Below are positions 1 through 11,545 of a DNA stretch of 64,000 nucleotides, piece by piece. The notes under the pieces are model-generated. The model had not been told where the DNA came from. It ran no database searches and saw only the letters and a list, made by a program, of their open reading frames with translations. The stretch comes from Mastigamoeba balamuthi (taxonomy: Eukaryota > Evosea > Mastigamoebida > Mastigamoebidae): the NCBI GenBank assembly GCA_902651635.1, contig CACRSC010000011.1, forward strand, positions 300,820 to 364,819. Reading direction: 5' to 3'. Every line of letters begins with the position of its first letter. The stretch's first letter is position 1. The translations under genes were made by a program, and so were the position numbers.

Positions 1-1017
1 GCTCGCGGTGGCGGCCATGAGCTTGGCGCGACACTCGGCGGCCCTGGTGATGGGCCCGCACCCGCTGGGACTGAGCGCGAGCTCCCTCTGCCGCGGCGGC
101 ATGTCAGCGTGTCACCCGTACCCAGTGCAGTATGGGCAACCCAGTCCACATTTCCCTCAGCCTCGCGGCCTTTGCCCCCCTCTGCACACGGGGGGGGCAA
201 AGGCCGAGGGCCCCCAAGAGACGAATTACGAGGACGCTCTGCCTCGGGGGCTGGCGGACCAGGTGGGCCAGGACGGGCTGGGGGCTGGTCTTCTGGACGC
301 GCGAGAGCTTGAGGAGGCACGGGTCGGCCAGGGGGTTGCCGCTCACTGTGAGCGGAATAAGTCAGACCTGCACCAGAGCCCGCACTCCCCGCCCCGGCGG
401 CACAGCAGCGCACGGTCGAGTACGCGCAGCTTGTCGAGGGCGTACAGCTCAAGGGGCAGCTCCGCCAGCTGGTTGCTGTGCACTGAGGGGCAGGGCAGAG
501 TGCGTGACGTGGCGTCGTTTGTTATGCGGTGTGCTGCTGTGCGCACAGTCGAGCACCTCGAGGGCGACGAGGCAGCACATCTCCACGGGCAGCAACCTCA
601 GGCGGTTGTTGCCCACTGCGGGCTCATGCCGGACGGGGGTGAGTCAGGGCAGCAGCAGGGGCGCACAGCGGAGCTCCTTGAGGGAGGCGAGGCAGGCGAT
701 GCTCCTGGGAATCGACGCGATGGCGTTGTCAGTCACTGCCACGTCGAATCGCATCAGTTCCGGATTCCATTTCCCTGCTGGCCAACTGTCGCGCACAGTT
801 GCACCACTGCAGGCCTGCCAGCTGCGCGATGTCCTCGGGGACGGCGGTCACGTGCCTGCCGAACACTGCCGAGCGGGAGAGAAAGAGGAACTGAGAATTG
901 TGCAGGGGGGGGGGGGGTGTGATGGGGCGCACGGCAAAGGCGCGTCTCCTGGCGAAGCTCAGACGTGGCCATTCTCTGGCCGCCCTCCAGGGGCCACTGG
1001 AGCGCCACACGAGCCAT
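1..1017 (-). CDS. Leucine-rich-repeat protein, 3' end cut by window edge
   Basis: This is a cytoplasmic-type LRR protein of unknown partner. The chosen start is the ATG at 1017; an earlier in-frame ATG near 1161 is possible. Exon 1 is 933-1017, followed by exons 797-865, 667-735, 547-615 and 414-482, then 345 to about 230. The four middle exons are each exactly 69 nt and each encodes one 23-residue LRR, for example LDLHSNQLAELPLELYALDK. All five introns (51-68 nt) begin GTGCGC, end in CAG and interrupt the reading frame at phase 1, at the same point of the repeat. After the last repeat comes SGNPLADPCLLKL, typical of an LRR end. The 3' continuation below about 230 is not resolved and may run off the window. 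The family is clear; the cellular role is unknown. Confidence 0.8.
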
Positions 1018-1484
1018 TGTTTCTGCTGGCTTTTGCTCCTCAGAATTGAGTTGTGAAGACGGTTGTGTCTGTATTCGTTGTCCCGTGACGTGAGACCCAT
1101 CGGGTTCGCGTATCTTGGGGAGAGGGGGGCGGGGCGGTGGCATTGCGTTGATCGGATTCACATACCATTTTCTGGGCTTTTCACAAAATGGTCAGTCTTG
1201 CAATGTGGCCAACATTGCACCTCAGGATTGTGAGAGCAAAGCCTCGGGGAGCAGGTGCCAATGCCAGTGACTGAGCCAATTGCACGTCGCAGCAGGCTTT
1301 TCTGCCTGATTATTTTTAAAAATAACGCCCCTTGTTGACCCTCTCTCTCGCTCGCCCTCCCTCCCCCCCGTGAACGCGAGGGGTTCTGAGGCGTCCCACA
1401 AACCACGGATGATAGCGGCGGGGCTCGCCAGGGGGGTGGGATTTGGTCAGGGAAGTACAGAACAAATTTGACCAAAATGCCTGC

Positions 1485-2165
1485 TCACTGTTGAGAAAGA
1501 GAACGGCGAATTGCCTCCTCCAGTTGCTCCGATTCCTCTGCGGCACCGAAGTCGACATACGTGTCGTACTCGAACCGGTGGCGTGTCTCGAGATGGCTGT
1601 TGAAGTCCGCGCTGCGGTAGGTCGCGTCCCCCCAGGGCATCGCAGCGCAAATGGGGCACACACGCGACCTCCTCGTCTCCCCAGCGTGCGCCTCCCTCAC
1701 GTGCTCCACCAGCCCCTGTGAACCTCCCTGTCATCGCGCGAAGGCTGTTGGCGTGCGTGCCTTGCACGTGAGGTTCTCCTCGTGGCAGTACGGGCACGCG
1801 AACGTGCTCCTGTTGGGCACGTCGGGCCCTCCGGGGCCCTGGAGCTGCGGGGCGTCGCTCCCTGCGTCGCACTGGTCCTCGTGCTCCCTGAGCTCCGTCA
1901 GCGGCACTCGCGCACTGCACCCTCGGTGCCTGCAGGCCACCGGGGGCGTCTTGCGCATCCTGGCGACGATGTCGCGCCGCGAGCGCGTGTCCGACGAGGC
2001 GAACGGGGCGCGGCAGACGGGGCAGGCGGCCGTCGACGCGGACAGGCCGCGGACACAGTCGGCGCAGAACACGTGGCCGCAGGGGAGCGCCCTGGGCGCA
2101 GCGAGGACGTCCTGGCACACCGCGCAGACGAACTCCTCGCTGATCTCGCCCTCGCCCGCAGCCAT
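1485..2165 (-). CDS. RNF114/RNF166-type RING E3 ubiquitin ligase
   Basis: This is a predicted E3 ubiquitin ligase of 211 residues, close to the length of animal RNF114. Exon 1 is 1761-2165 and exon 2 is 1485-1715. The order is: a C3HC4 RING near residues 13-50 ([18 protein letters not shown]), a C2HC zinc finger, two more finger segments ([27 protein letters not shown]), then a C-terminal ubiquitin-interacting motif ([11 protein letters not shown]). The sequence CPICA-MPWGD-YRSA-F is diagnostic for the RNF114/125/138/166 family. The 45-nt intron begins GC rather than GT. Using the GC donor gives a spacing to GLVEH identical to that in human RNF114. In that family the UIM binds the ubiquitin chain and the RING recruits the E2. 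Confidence 0.88.
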
Positions 2166-2279
2166 CGGCAGGTCTGTCGCGAGTGGATGTGTCAGTCGAA
2201 TGACGAGAGAGACACCGTTTCGGATTTCGCTCCTGCGGTATCTGGAAGCATAAGGAGTTTGACATGGGTGGTAAAAAGT

Positions 2280-2351
2280 CGGACCCGCCAGGGCTCGAAC
2301 CTGGAATCCCTTGATCCGTAGTCAAGTGCGTTTCCATTGCGCCACGAGCCC
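2280..2351 (-). tRNA. tRNA-Arg (ACG)
   Basis: The minus strand folds as a complete 72-nt tRNA. The acceptor stem is GGGCTCG with CGGGTCC (one G-T and one T-G wobble), followed by discriminator G. The anticodon stem is CTTGA/TCAAG around loop CTACGGA, giving anticodon ACG, which reads CGU/CGC arginine codons. The T arm carries GGTTCGAGCCC, the B box of RNA polymerase III. There is no intron. A run of T follows immediately as the Pol III terminator. It lies head to head with the Nup160 gene, 32 nt from that gene's chosen ATG. Confidence 0.93.
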
Positions 2352-2383
2352 GATTTACATACAATTTGGGTTCGTTGAAGAGG

Positions 2384-5300
2384 ATGGTGGTGGCAGTCCC
2401 AACAAGCAAATCGGCGGATTGTTCCACTGTGAACTTCGCGCGCTCCACACGCAGTCAGCCCCTTTTTTCAAAAGCGGCGTGCCTCATGTTCAGCGGGTCT
2501 GCGCTCCTTCCCCCGACCGCGGGTGGCGACTGCCGCGTCATCACGCTCGCGGCCGACCCCTCCGCCGCCTCCGGCGCCGCGTTCATGCCGGGCGCCTCTC
2601 TCACGACCGACGCCGCGCACGCGCTCTCGACGGGCCTCCCCGACGCCACGGGCTCGCTCGATCTCGGCCACGGCCGCGTGCTGCTCTGGCACAGCGCCTC
2701 TGCCGACGCCCTCGAGCTGCGCGAGGTCTCGTCGCGCTGCGCCCTGCGCGCCGGCCGCGTCCTGCTGCGCGTGCCGGGTCTGCGGACGGCGCGGGCCGCG
2801 CTCGACGCCTCGGGCGCCGCCGTGGCCGTGTGGGTGGGCACGAGCAGCGGGCTGGTGCGCAGGGCGCTGCTGGCGGTGCCCCCGGAGGCCTCGCCCGAGT
2901 CGGCGCTGGCGGGGGTCTCTGCCGAGGCGTTCATGACGCCGGGCAGCCTCTGCGAGCTCCCGAACCGCTCGCCGCGCACGCCGCTCATCTCGCTCGACGC
3001 GCGCGACGCCACGACGGCCGTCGCGGCGGCGTTCAGCGCCTCGTTCCGCGTCGATCTGAGCCCCGACCGCGCGCCCAGCGAGCACGAGCTGCGCGACGGC
3101 GCCGCGCTGCCGCTGCTGCGCTTCTCGCTCTGGGGCGCCTCGGCCCAGCGCTGCCACGTGGCCGCCGCCTTCGTGCCCGGCGGGCCCTACGCGCTGACCG
3201 TCTCCTCGGACATGCGCGTCAGGGCGTGGGACGTGCCGCTGAGGGACGGCGGCGCCTCTGTCGTCGGCTCGTGCGACGTCAAGTTCGAGGCTGATGGCGT
3301 CAATCCGCTGCGCCAGCTGCTCCGTGTCACCCGCGGCCGCGTCGCCAACGAGTTCTACGCCGCTGTCTGCGCCCACGTGCACCCCACGCCCACGTCGGTC
3401 CACACCTGCGCCGTGCGCCCCCCCCCCCCTCCTGTGTCCCCGTCGTCCCCTTGTCGGTCCTCCCTGATGCACTTTTTCTCGGCGCGTGTAATTTCGCGAT
3501 CTCTTCGGCGGCGCAGGTCGTCGTGCTGAGGGGCGAGACGAGCGTCACGAGGGGCCAGCCGGTGCAGCTGGCGGTCGTGCGCAGTGCCGTGGTCCCGTCG
3601 GAGCTCGGCCACTCGCTCGTCGACTGCGCCATCTCGGAGGACCGCCTCTGGCTGCTCCTCGAGACCAACGGGGAGTCGGGCAACCCCCGCATCCTCACGA
3701 CCTCGGTCCTGCCGTTACGACAGACCCCCCCTTTCCTGCCGCTCCGCTGTCCGCCCTCTGACGTGCTGGCTTGTCGCGTGCGCAGTGCCGAGGGTGCGGT
3801 GTCGCACGCGGTGGAGTGGGAGGAGGTCGACGTGTTCGGGCAGCCCCCGGAGATGGAGGTCTCGCAGGACCTCGCGCCTGAGGACGCCCGCAACAGCGTG
3901 CTGTCTTGGCTGCTCGAGCCCGGGCGCTTCTCTCCTGCCGTCCTCAACGCCGTTGCGGACGAGCTCTTCATGCAGCCCGGCGGCACCCCTGCCGAGCGCG
4001 TCCAGGCGGCGCTGGAGGCGGCCGGAGACAGCGACCCCTTCAACGCGCTCTCGAACGCTGTCGAGGCAGCGCGCAACGCGTGGAACGAGGAGCACGCGCC
4101 TCTCGGCCTCGTGACGTTCCCCGGCGTTCGCGGTTCGGTCGTGCTGTTCACCAAGGCCGAAGCACAGCTCGTCACGCCCGCGGAGGAGAAGGGCGAGTCG
4201 TGGGTCGAGCGCGCAGCAGCGGACGTGTGCCACTCGGTCGAGAGGGCGACGCTTGAGACGGCGCTCGGCTTCTCGAACGCCGGCAGCGTTGAGGACACCA
4301 TGCTGGCCGCCCTCGACCTCTGCGCCGACATTTTCGAGCGGCCCTCGCTGACCGGCCTGGCGACCGTCGTGAGGCCGCCCATCGGGGTCGACGTCGTCGC
4401 GGACCTCAACGCTGCCACGAGCCGCGCGCTGGCCGTCCTCAAGCTCGGCGTGCAGGACGTCCAGATGAACGACCAGCAGAGCGCTGACGTCGCCGCATCG
4501 GTCTTCCGTGGCGGCTTCGGCGCCACGTCCGTGTGCCAGGAGGTCACGAGGACGCTGCGCAGCTCGTTCGAGGACGCCCGCGCGCTTGTTGTCCTCGTGT
4601 GCTCCATGATACACCTCAGGCAGAAGGTAGGCAGGGACTGCCGCACGCGCTTCGTGCTGACACTTGCTCTCACAGTGCGGCCTGGGCCCCTCGCTGCTGG
4701 CGGACATCAGAACGCAGGTGCTCCAGAACCTGCTCGAGGGCATGCACGCGCTCCGTGCCGCTGTTTGGGCCACCACTCTGAGGCTGGAGGAGCCTACTGC
4801 CAACAAGTCCCGCGACCTGCTTGTCCCGATGGCCACGATGACGATCTCTGGGCGAGACGTCACTGGCGGCAAGAATGTGTGGCTTCTGGAGGTGTTCCTC
4901 TCCACGATCGCCGACGGCCTGCGGATAGAAGTGCCTGCTGAGACCACCAAGTGGGACCTCATTCCCGCCTTCGCTCGTGCTGTTCTCGGCACTCTGTACG
5001 CGATGTGATCCCTCTGGCCGTTCTTTCTAGGGACGTCGCCCTCACGCCGCCTGCTGTAGGAACTTCGGGTCGTCTGATAAGGCCACAGAGTTCGCGAGCT
5101 TCCTGCTCGAGGCGCGACAGTACAGCGCTGTCGTGCGCTTCAGGGAGCTCGTTGACCCGGCGACGGCTGTCGCCAGCCTGGTGCACATGGAGGGCGAGGC
5201 CTGCCTCAGCATGGGCGAGGGAGACGTCGCCCGCAAGAGATTCCACCTCGCTGCGCGCGGGGTCGAGCGCGGAGACGCGTTCCTCACCAGATGGGCGAAC

Positions 5301-6895
5301 GAGAGGAGCGCCCTCGAGCAGCTGAGGCAGCCCGAGAGCGGGAGCCCTGGCACGATCGCGCGCTACTGGATCCGATGCTCGGAGCTCTTCGGGCAATGCA
5401 ACATGCACACGCTGGCGCTCGAGTGTTCCCTGGACGCGCTCGCCGAGATGGGCGAGTACGAGGGGGACGACGCGCTGCTCCTCCTGGTCGCCGACACGTG
5501 GTCGTCTGTCTTCGCTCACGCCTTGGAGATACCCGACTACGACAAGGCATTCGAGGCGATCTGTGCCAACCCCAACGCGCAGAGGTACTGGCGGCCCTTC
5601 TTTCTGCACCGGCCTTACCCCGCGACCGTGACAGGCGTGCGGATTGCGTGCACTCGTTCGTTGCCAAGGCCGTGCGAGAGGGCAAGGCTGTGGAGATCAT
5701 CAACAGGACGTGGCCCACCTCCGCTTCCGTCGTCACTGTCGCCCTGCGCGACAACGCTCGGACGGAGAACGTGTCGTCGATCGAGGCGCAGTCGGGCTCA
5801 CTGTCCTACTACGACGCGCTGTACTCGTGGCACGTCTCGAGGGGGAACCACCGGGCGGCTGCCCTCACGATGCTCGAGCTCGCTCAGCGCCTGCAGCGCG
5901 AGACGCACAGCTCCGACATTGTGAGCCTGCACCGCCACCTGCAGGCCTGCTACGCCGCTCTCAACTCCCTGCGCCTGGCCCGCGCTCCGTGGGTTGCTGC
6001 CATCGAGGACGAGCCCGCGCGCCGCACGACTTCGTCGCCCTCCGTTCCCGAGTCCCCCAAGCGCCCGCACTCTGCAGACGACCCGCCGATGTACGTTCCC
6101 GAGGACCCGGTGACCCAGGGCGTCATGTCGATCGAGGACGTCGAGAGGATGTGCCTCATGGCACACGCGCGCGTCACGCTCGCGCAGCGGTCGCGTGCCG
6201 CTGCCACCGCAGCGTCCACTCCCGACGACGCCATCGCGCGCCTGGCGACCGAGAAGCTGTACGACGAGGCCGCGACGCTGTCGATCGCCCACGGGCGCGG
6301 CCTGACGGTCGTCGTGCGGGCGATGGCGCAGGACTGTGCCCTCGGCGGCCCGCGCACGGTCGCCGAGGACCCGTTTGACGAGGCGGCCGACTCGTGGGAC
6401 GCCCTGCGGCGCCTGCTCGAGGTCCACGGCACCGCCGACGACTACTACGAGGCCGCGGCGACGGTGCTGCGGCTCAAGAGGGACTCGGCGCTCCCCGACT
6501 GGCTCCTGAGGTTCCTGCGGGTACGAGAGCCCCCCGTGCCGTCGTCTGTGTGCCCCCACGATCGTCTGACCACGAGAGCGCCTCCCACACAAACGCAGGA
6601 GAGGAGCGTGAGCAGCCTGACGAGGCTTCTTCTGACGAACCAGCTCGACGTGCTCGCAGCCACGGTTATTCTGCAGTGCATCACGTCCGCGAGGCAGTCG
6701 TTCGTGCATGACCCCGTGGGCGGGGCCCTCGTGATGCTGCCGACGACGAGCATCGACAACGTGCTGCAGCGCCTGCGCCAGACGAGCTCGCTCGACCAGG
6801 GCCTCAGGGCCAAGTACGAGAGTCTCGCAGAGGCCATCCAGGCCGAGCTCGACGCGTACTTTACGCTCGTCTCACAGCCGTACCCCTCCAAATGA
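2384..6895 (+). CDS. NUP160: Nucleoporin Nup160 (Nup107-160 complex)
   Basis: This is a scaffold subunit of the Y-complex of the nuclear pore. The gene has seven exons with introns 3413-3516, 3714-3785, 4627-4675, 4996-5059, 5585-5634 and 6521-6598. All joins keep frame and give 1,364 residues, close to human NUP160 (about 1,440). The N-terminal third is the beta-propeller, with the family segments VLLWHSASADALELREVS and SSDMRVRAWDV. The rest is an alpha-solenoid, with HALEIPDYDKAFEAI and YYDALYSWHVSRGNHRAAA matching the conserved helical core. The start is uncertain: ATG at 2384 is the first in frame, and another at 2486 also precedes the propeller. Identification rests on remembered family sequence. 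Confidence 0.82.
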
Positions 6896-7290
6896 GAGGG
6901 CGCCCCCGCTGCAACTGACTGGCCTCGCCTATTCCGCCCAAGAAGCAACACAACGATTGCTTTCTTCGACGTTTCCTCTTTTCTGTTGCCCCGCACCTTC
7001 CCCTACGAGAGATTCCTTTTTCTGTCCCGACGATATCGCAAATAGTGCGATGACTCCCGGGCCGCAGCACTGCGACGGCGTTGCGAGGACGCGGGGGGTG
7101 GCGCGTCGGCCCCGGCGGCCCTGGGTGGATCCAGATTTTATCCGAGATATTTCCGAACCCAACCCCCGGCCTCTTCCCTTCCCCTTTTTTTCTTTTGAGG
7201 CGCAAACGTGAGCACAGGGGGGCCGTCAGTCGGGGCGCAGCCGCCACAGCCACAGCCACAGCACCACCACCAGCACCCGCGCGCGCGCAA
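6896..7290 (+). other. Intergenic region upstream of the low-complexity gene
   Basis: No gene is supported here. The stretch holds T- and C-rich sequence and the octamer AGATATTT (7145-7152). Its complement AAATATCT recurs near other gene starts in this window. The next coding region has no in-frame stop for some distance upstream of its ATG, so a longer N-terminus or a 5' exon here cannot be excluded. Confidence 0.4.
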
Positions 7291-7913
7291 ATGGTCGTGT
7301 GCGCGCCGGACCCGACGGCGCCGACGGGCGAGTTCTGGTCGTGCGCCAAACGCGACGCCACCAACGTCCTCGTGCTGCAGCGCCAGCACGCGCACCAGCA
7401 GCCCGCCTCGTCCGCGCGGCCCCCGTGGCGCGTCTGCGTCGTCGACGACAGCACCGGGGCGCCTGCCCTCGTCGTCGCGCGCGCGTGGAGCGAGCCCGAG
7501 GCCGAGAGCGACTGGGAGTGGGCGCTGGGCGCCCTGCGCAGCGAGTTCCGCAGGGGCGCGCACCCCTCGAGTTCCCGCGTCTGCCACGCCTTCGCGGCCC
7601 TCCACGACGCCCGCCAGCGGTCGCCGCGCATGTCCTCCCCGCCGTCGATCCCGCAGCTCTCGCAGATGCTGGGCGGCGGCGTCGACATGGCTGCGGCGCC
7701 TGCGGCGTCGTCGTCGTCGTCGTCGGCGGCGGCGGCCACGCGCGGGTGGCAGAGCGAGACGGCCATGGAGGCCATCGCTGCCGCAGAGTCGTCGGCGCGG
7801 GCGCTCAACAGGCTCGTCGACCACTTCGCGCTCTACGGCTACCCGAGGGTCTCGGACACCCGCGGCATCGCCCCCGCCCTGCAGAAGCCGGCGGGCCCCT
7901 CGGGAGCGCCGCA

Positions 7914-7946
<33 letters not shown>

Positions 7947-9083
7947 TTCGCTGCGCGGGTCGCTGAGACGCAAGGCCAGCTCAGAGGTGCCACCCCAGCA
8001 GAAGGAGGCGGAGGAGCAGCAGCAGGGGCAGCAGGGGCAGCAGGGGCAGCAGGGGCAGCAGCACCTGGCGTACACGGGCATGTCTGCGCTGCCGCACGGC
8101 GTGAGGCAGACGATAGTGCCGCAGCCCGCGATGCTGCCGGGGCAGCCCGGGTGGCCAGAGTTCCTCGCGTTGGCGATGCGCGCTGCGCCCTCGGCGTCGC
8201 CNAGGGTCTCGGACACCCGCGGCATCGCCCCGCCCTGCAGAAGCCGGCGGGCCCCTCGGGAGCGCCGCAGTCGTCGTCGTCGTCGTCGTCTTCTCTGCGC
8301 GGGTCGCTGAGACGCAAGGCCAGCTCAGAGGTGCCACCCCAGCAGAAGGAGGCGGAGGAGCAGCAGCAGGGGCAGCAGGGGCAGCAGGGGCAGCAGGGGC
8401 AGCAGCACCTGGCGTACACGGGCATGTCTGCGCTGCCGCACGGCGTGAGGCAGACGATAGTGCCGCAGCCCGCGATGCTGCCGGGGCAGCCCGGGTGGCC
8501 AGAGTTCCTCGCGTTGGCGATGCGCGCTGCGCCCTCGGCGTCGCCGACGCCCCCGCCGGGCTCCTCGTCGTCCCCGCGGCTGCCGCACGCGCACAGCGCG
8601 CACAAGTCGCGCGGTCCCGAGGCGCTGCAGATGCCCAAGCTGCCGGCAACACCCGCACCTCCGCCTCCCTCGTTGGCACCAGTGCAGCAGCAGCAGGGCG
8701 TGCAGAGAGCGCAGAGCCAGCCCGCTGCGCTGCTAAGCCCACCTGTACAGCCGCTGTCGTCGCCGCCGCTGATGCCGAGCGTCATGAGCCCGCCGCCTGC
8801 GCCGCCGTCGACTCCTCCACCGCAGCAGAGCCCGATGAGCCCGCAGAGCCCTCAGAGTCCGCAGAGCCCCAAGGACAGCGCAGGCAGCGCGGCGGTGCAG
8901 GGAGTGCACACGAGGAGGGCGTCGACGTGGGAGTCTGCGGCGCCGTCGAGCAGAGCGGCGCAGGGGAGGAGCCTGCAGCTGTCGGCGGCGTCGCAGGCGC
9001 AGCAGCAGGAGAGCAAGCCCGACTTTGATGTGCGCCAGAGGACGACTGGCGACAATCCTGGCAGTGCGGCGTCGGCTCCCTGA
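7291..9083 (+). CDS. Low-complexity Ser/Gln/Pro-rich protein of unknown function
   Basis: I do not recognise this protein. The chosen start is the ATG at 7291. The first 110 residues are fairly ordinary (for example PPWRVCVVDDSTGAPALVV and SDWEWALGALRSEFRRG). They are followed by a poly-Ser tract, a helix-like segment around SETAMEAIAAAESSARALNR, GQQ repeats and a proline-rich tail with PQSP repeats ending at 9083. The reading frame as printed is broken by a second copy of 343 bases after the single N at 8202. If that copy is an assembly error, the first copy reads straight into the tail as one exon. No domain, signal peptide or membrane segment is visible. Most of the protein is probably disordered. 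Confidence 0.6.
7846..8545 (+). repeat. Near-identical tandem copies flanking the N, probable assembly artefact
   Basis: Copy A is 7846-8201 (356 bases) and copy B is 8203-8545 (343 bases), separated by the only N in the window. By eye they differ by one missing C after the segment ggcatcgcccc, four fewer TCG codons in the poly-Ser tract and one substitution at the end of that tract. The break falls where two assembled pieces would overlap across a microsatellite, so the duplication is most likely not biological. Confidence 0.85.
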
Positions 9084-9534
9084 GGCCATGAAACCAGACT
9101 GTCTTAGAAACAACACCCCCTCACCAAGCACGCAGTACGTACAATCAATCAATCGCCTACGAGCCACCCCAGCCAACGCGAAACAACTGGTTTCCGCTTG
9201 TTGTGAAAACACGGCGGCATTGCGGCCTGTTGTAGGTGTCTGTATGGTTATCACTGCCGGGCGCCTTCAGACGTGTGCCATCGGGAAACAATTGATTTCA
9301 GTTTGTGTGGTTTCTTGATACAGTACAACCTCTTTTCCACTACTGCACTACTAGAGGTCCGCCCCCCGCTCCGTCGCTTCACAGCAGGGGCAATCCTGGC
9401 CTTATCTGAGGCATCGTGTGTGAAAGCTGGTTCTCCCATGATCGAGATCAATTGATGGTAGCAACCGCGCCAGATTTGCCTCTGCGATGCCATATTTAGC
9501 GTTGGGCGCTGCATTCTGGGATTGGCGGCGGAGA
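9084..9534 (+). other. Intergenic region with TATA-like element
   Basis: No gene is supported in this 450-base interval. It is less GC-rich than the coding sequence. CATATTTAGC at 9491-9500 lies about 40 nt upstream of the next ATG. It shares the 10-mer ATATTTAGCG with the region upstream of the gene at 25774. Confidence 0.4.
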
Positions 9535-11459
9535 ATGAGCGGCGTTGATGGCGGCCCGCCCCCGGACGGCAAGGCGGGCGGCCGCGATCTCACCTTCGTC
9601 ACGGCGCCCTCGCTGATCGGCGCCGACGATCCCGAGAGCGACTACGCGGAGGCCAGGCGGGACCTGCAGGACCACATCGACCAAACTGTCCGCGTCTCCC
9701 TCCCCTGCCCGCCGTCTCCGCCGCGTCTGCTCCGGCCTCTGGAGGGGCCGCTGACACTGGGCGCAGGACCACATGCGGTCGGACCTGCAGCAGTGGGTGC
9801 AGGGGCTCAAGGACAACCCGTCAGTGATGATGCCCACAGTCATCGTTCCCCGCACGCGGGCCTTCGACGAGCTGATGTCGATGATCGACAGCGAGACTGT
9901 GCCCGCGCTCCGCCCTGCCCCCCTGGCGCACCCTCACCCCGGGGTGCCCGCTGGCGCAGATCTCGGACCCGATGTCGTTCTGGTCCATGTGCCTGATGGA
10001 CCAGAAGTTCATGGCCGAGGCTGCGCAGGACGAGCGCATCATCAAGGGCCTCATCGAGATACGCCGCCTGGACCTGGTGCTCAAGAGCAAGCGGCGCCAG
10101 GTGCACGACATCCTCGCGCACCGCCGCGAGCTCGAGGCTTCCGCGGGGCCCGATGGCAGGCCCGAGACCGAGGAGGAGCGCAGGAGGCGCATTGCTGCCA
10201 TCGCGGACCCCGACGAGCGCAGGCTCGAGGAGGTCCTGTCTCGCTCAGAGGCTCCTGTTGCCGCTGCTGCCTCTGCTGCCTCTGCTGCTGCTACCCGTGC
10301 AGCCCAGCAGGTGGCGGTGGTGCCGACGGTGTACACGGTGCCCGCCCCGCTGTCGCAGAAGCTGCGGGACATCGAGGCGAAGCTTAAGGCGTTTGACGAC
10401 GCGCCCGACGTGCTGCTGCCGGCAGCCAGCGTCATACGGCACGGGGCTCCGCATCTGCAGTCGCGAGCGCCACCAGAGGCCTTCAGGGGGAAGCTCGCGG
10501 ACCTCGACAAGCGGCTCTCGATGCTGCAGGTCTCCGACAGTGTTGCGCAGCAGACCGGTCGCACAGAGATGGAGAGGCTCAAGGAGATCTGCCGTTCCGA
10601 GGCGGAGGCCAGGTACCGCACAGCGCACTCGGCGGACGTGGTGGCCGAGGCAGTGCCCCCGCCTGTCCGGGCTCCGTCGTACCTACCTCCGCGCATCGCT
10701 GCGCCTGCTGCTGCCTTTGATGGAGACGCCGTCGCGGTCGCAGCGGTGCTGGCGCTGGAAAAAGAGCCGGACCCGGAGCCATCCGAGCCTCTGCCGCCAG
10801 AAGCGGTGGAGCAGGCCCGGAAGGAGGCAGAAGCGGCGATCGCCATCATTTCCGCGCAAGCTATTGCGCTAACAGAGGAGGAGGAGACCAGGAAGCAAAG
10901 GAGAAGCGCCGGTAGCAGTCGCCAGTCGACTCCGAGGGTCGAGTCTGCTCCATCGTCTGCAGCACCGGCCGCCACACAGAGAGCACGGGTCGCATCCCCT
11001 GCGCGACCGACCTCTGTGGCCTCTCCTGTTGCTGCCAGTGCAAGCGCCAGCCAGGAAGAAGCATCTCCTCTGCCTGCGCTGAGAGGGCAGCCATCTGTGC
11101 GCCCTGGTACAACATTGGCGCAGATACCCCTGCAGCTGCTGCAGTCAATGTCACAGCAGCGGGCACGAACGAGCAGTGAAGGTCAGCAGAGGCAGCGCTC
11201 GCAGGTGCCAGCCCCCGCAACGACAGCGTGGCCAGCAGCGAACCAGCAGCAAACGGGATTTCCAACGCTGCAGAGAGGAAGCCCTCCAGCTCGGAGGATT
11301 CAGCCGCAGACTTTCACACCCGTGCGGGGCATGAGCTCTACGGGCTCCTCGCCGTCCTCCTCTGTCCCCGGGACACCCGGATCATCCACGAACTCCCTAA
11401 ACCGTCGGTCGTCTCCCTCTGGACACAACGATCCAAGGTCGCAACTGCATTCACACTAA
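9535..11459 (+). CDS. Coiled-coil protein, possibly FSIP1-like
   Basis: The protein is predicted at 594 residues from three exons (9535-9687, 9767-9898, 9960-11459), joined at phase 0 by introns starting GTCCGC and GTGCCC. Residues about 115-150 are helical and charged (GLIEIRRLDLVLKSKRRQV). Two later short helices (LSQKLRDIEAKLKAF; KLADLDKRLSML) have the repeated L-x-x-(I/L)-D-x-x-L pattern found in fibrous-sheath-interacting protein 1, a sperm flagellum and cilium protein. The C-terminal third is Ser/Pro/Gln-rich and probably disordered. The FSIP1 relation is a weak pattern match only. A flagellar role would agree with the MYCBPAP-like and centrin-like genes in this window. Confidence 0.6.
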
Positions 11460-11545
11460 AAGCATAGATAACTGTGTAAACTGAGGCCACCGGTAGTCTC
11501 CTGTTCATTCATTTCGGATTGCTTCGAGAAACGAGCCCATGGGCT

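Noticed and set aside
1716-1767. A GT donor (GTGCAAGG) for the RNF114-like intron.
   Set aside because: It is in frame but removes two residues compared with human RNF114. The GC donor keeps the exact spacing to GLVEH.
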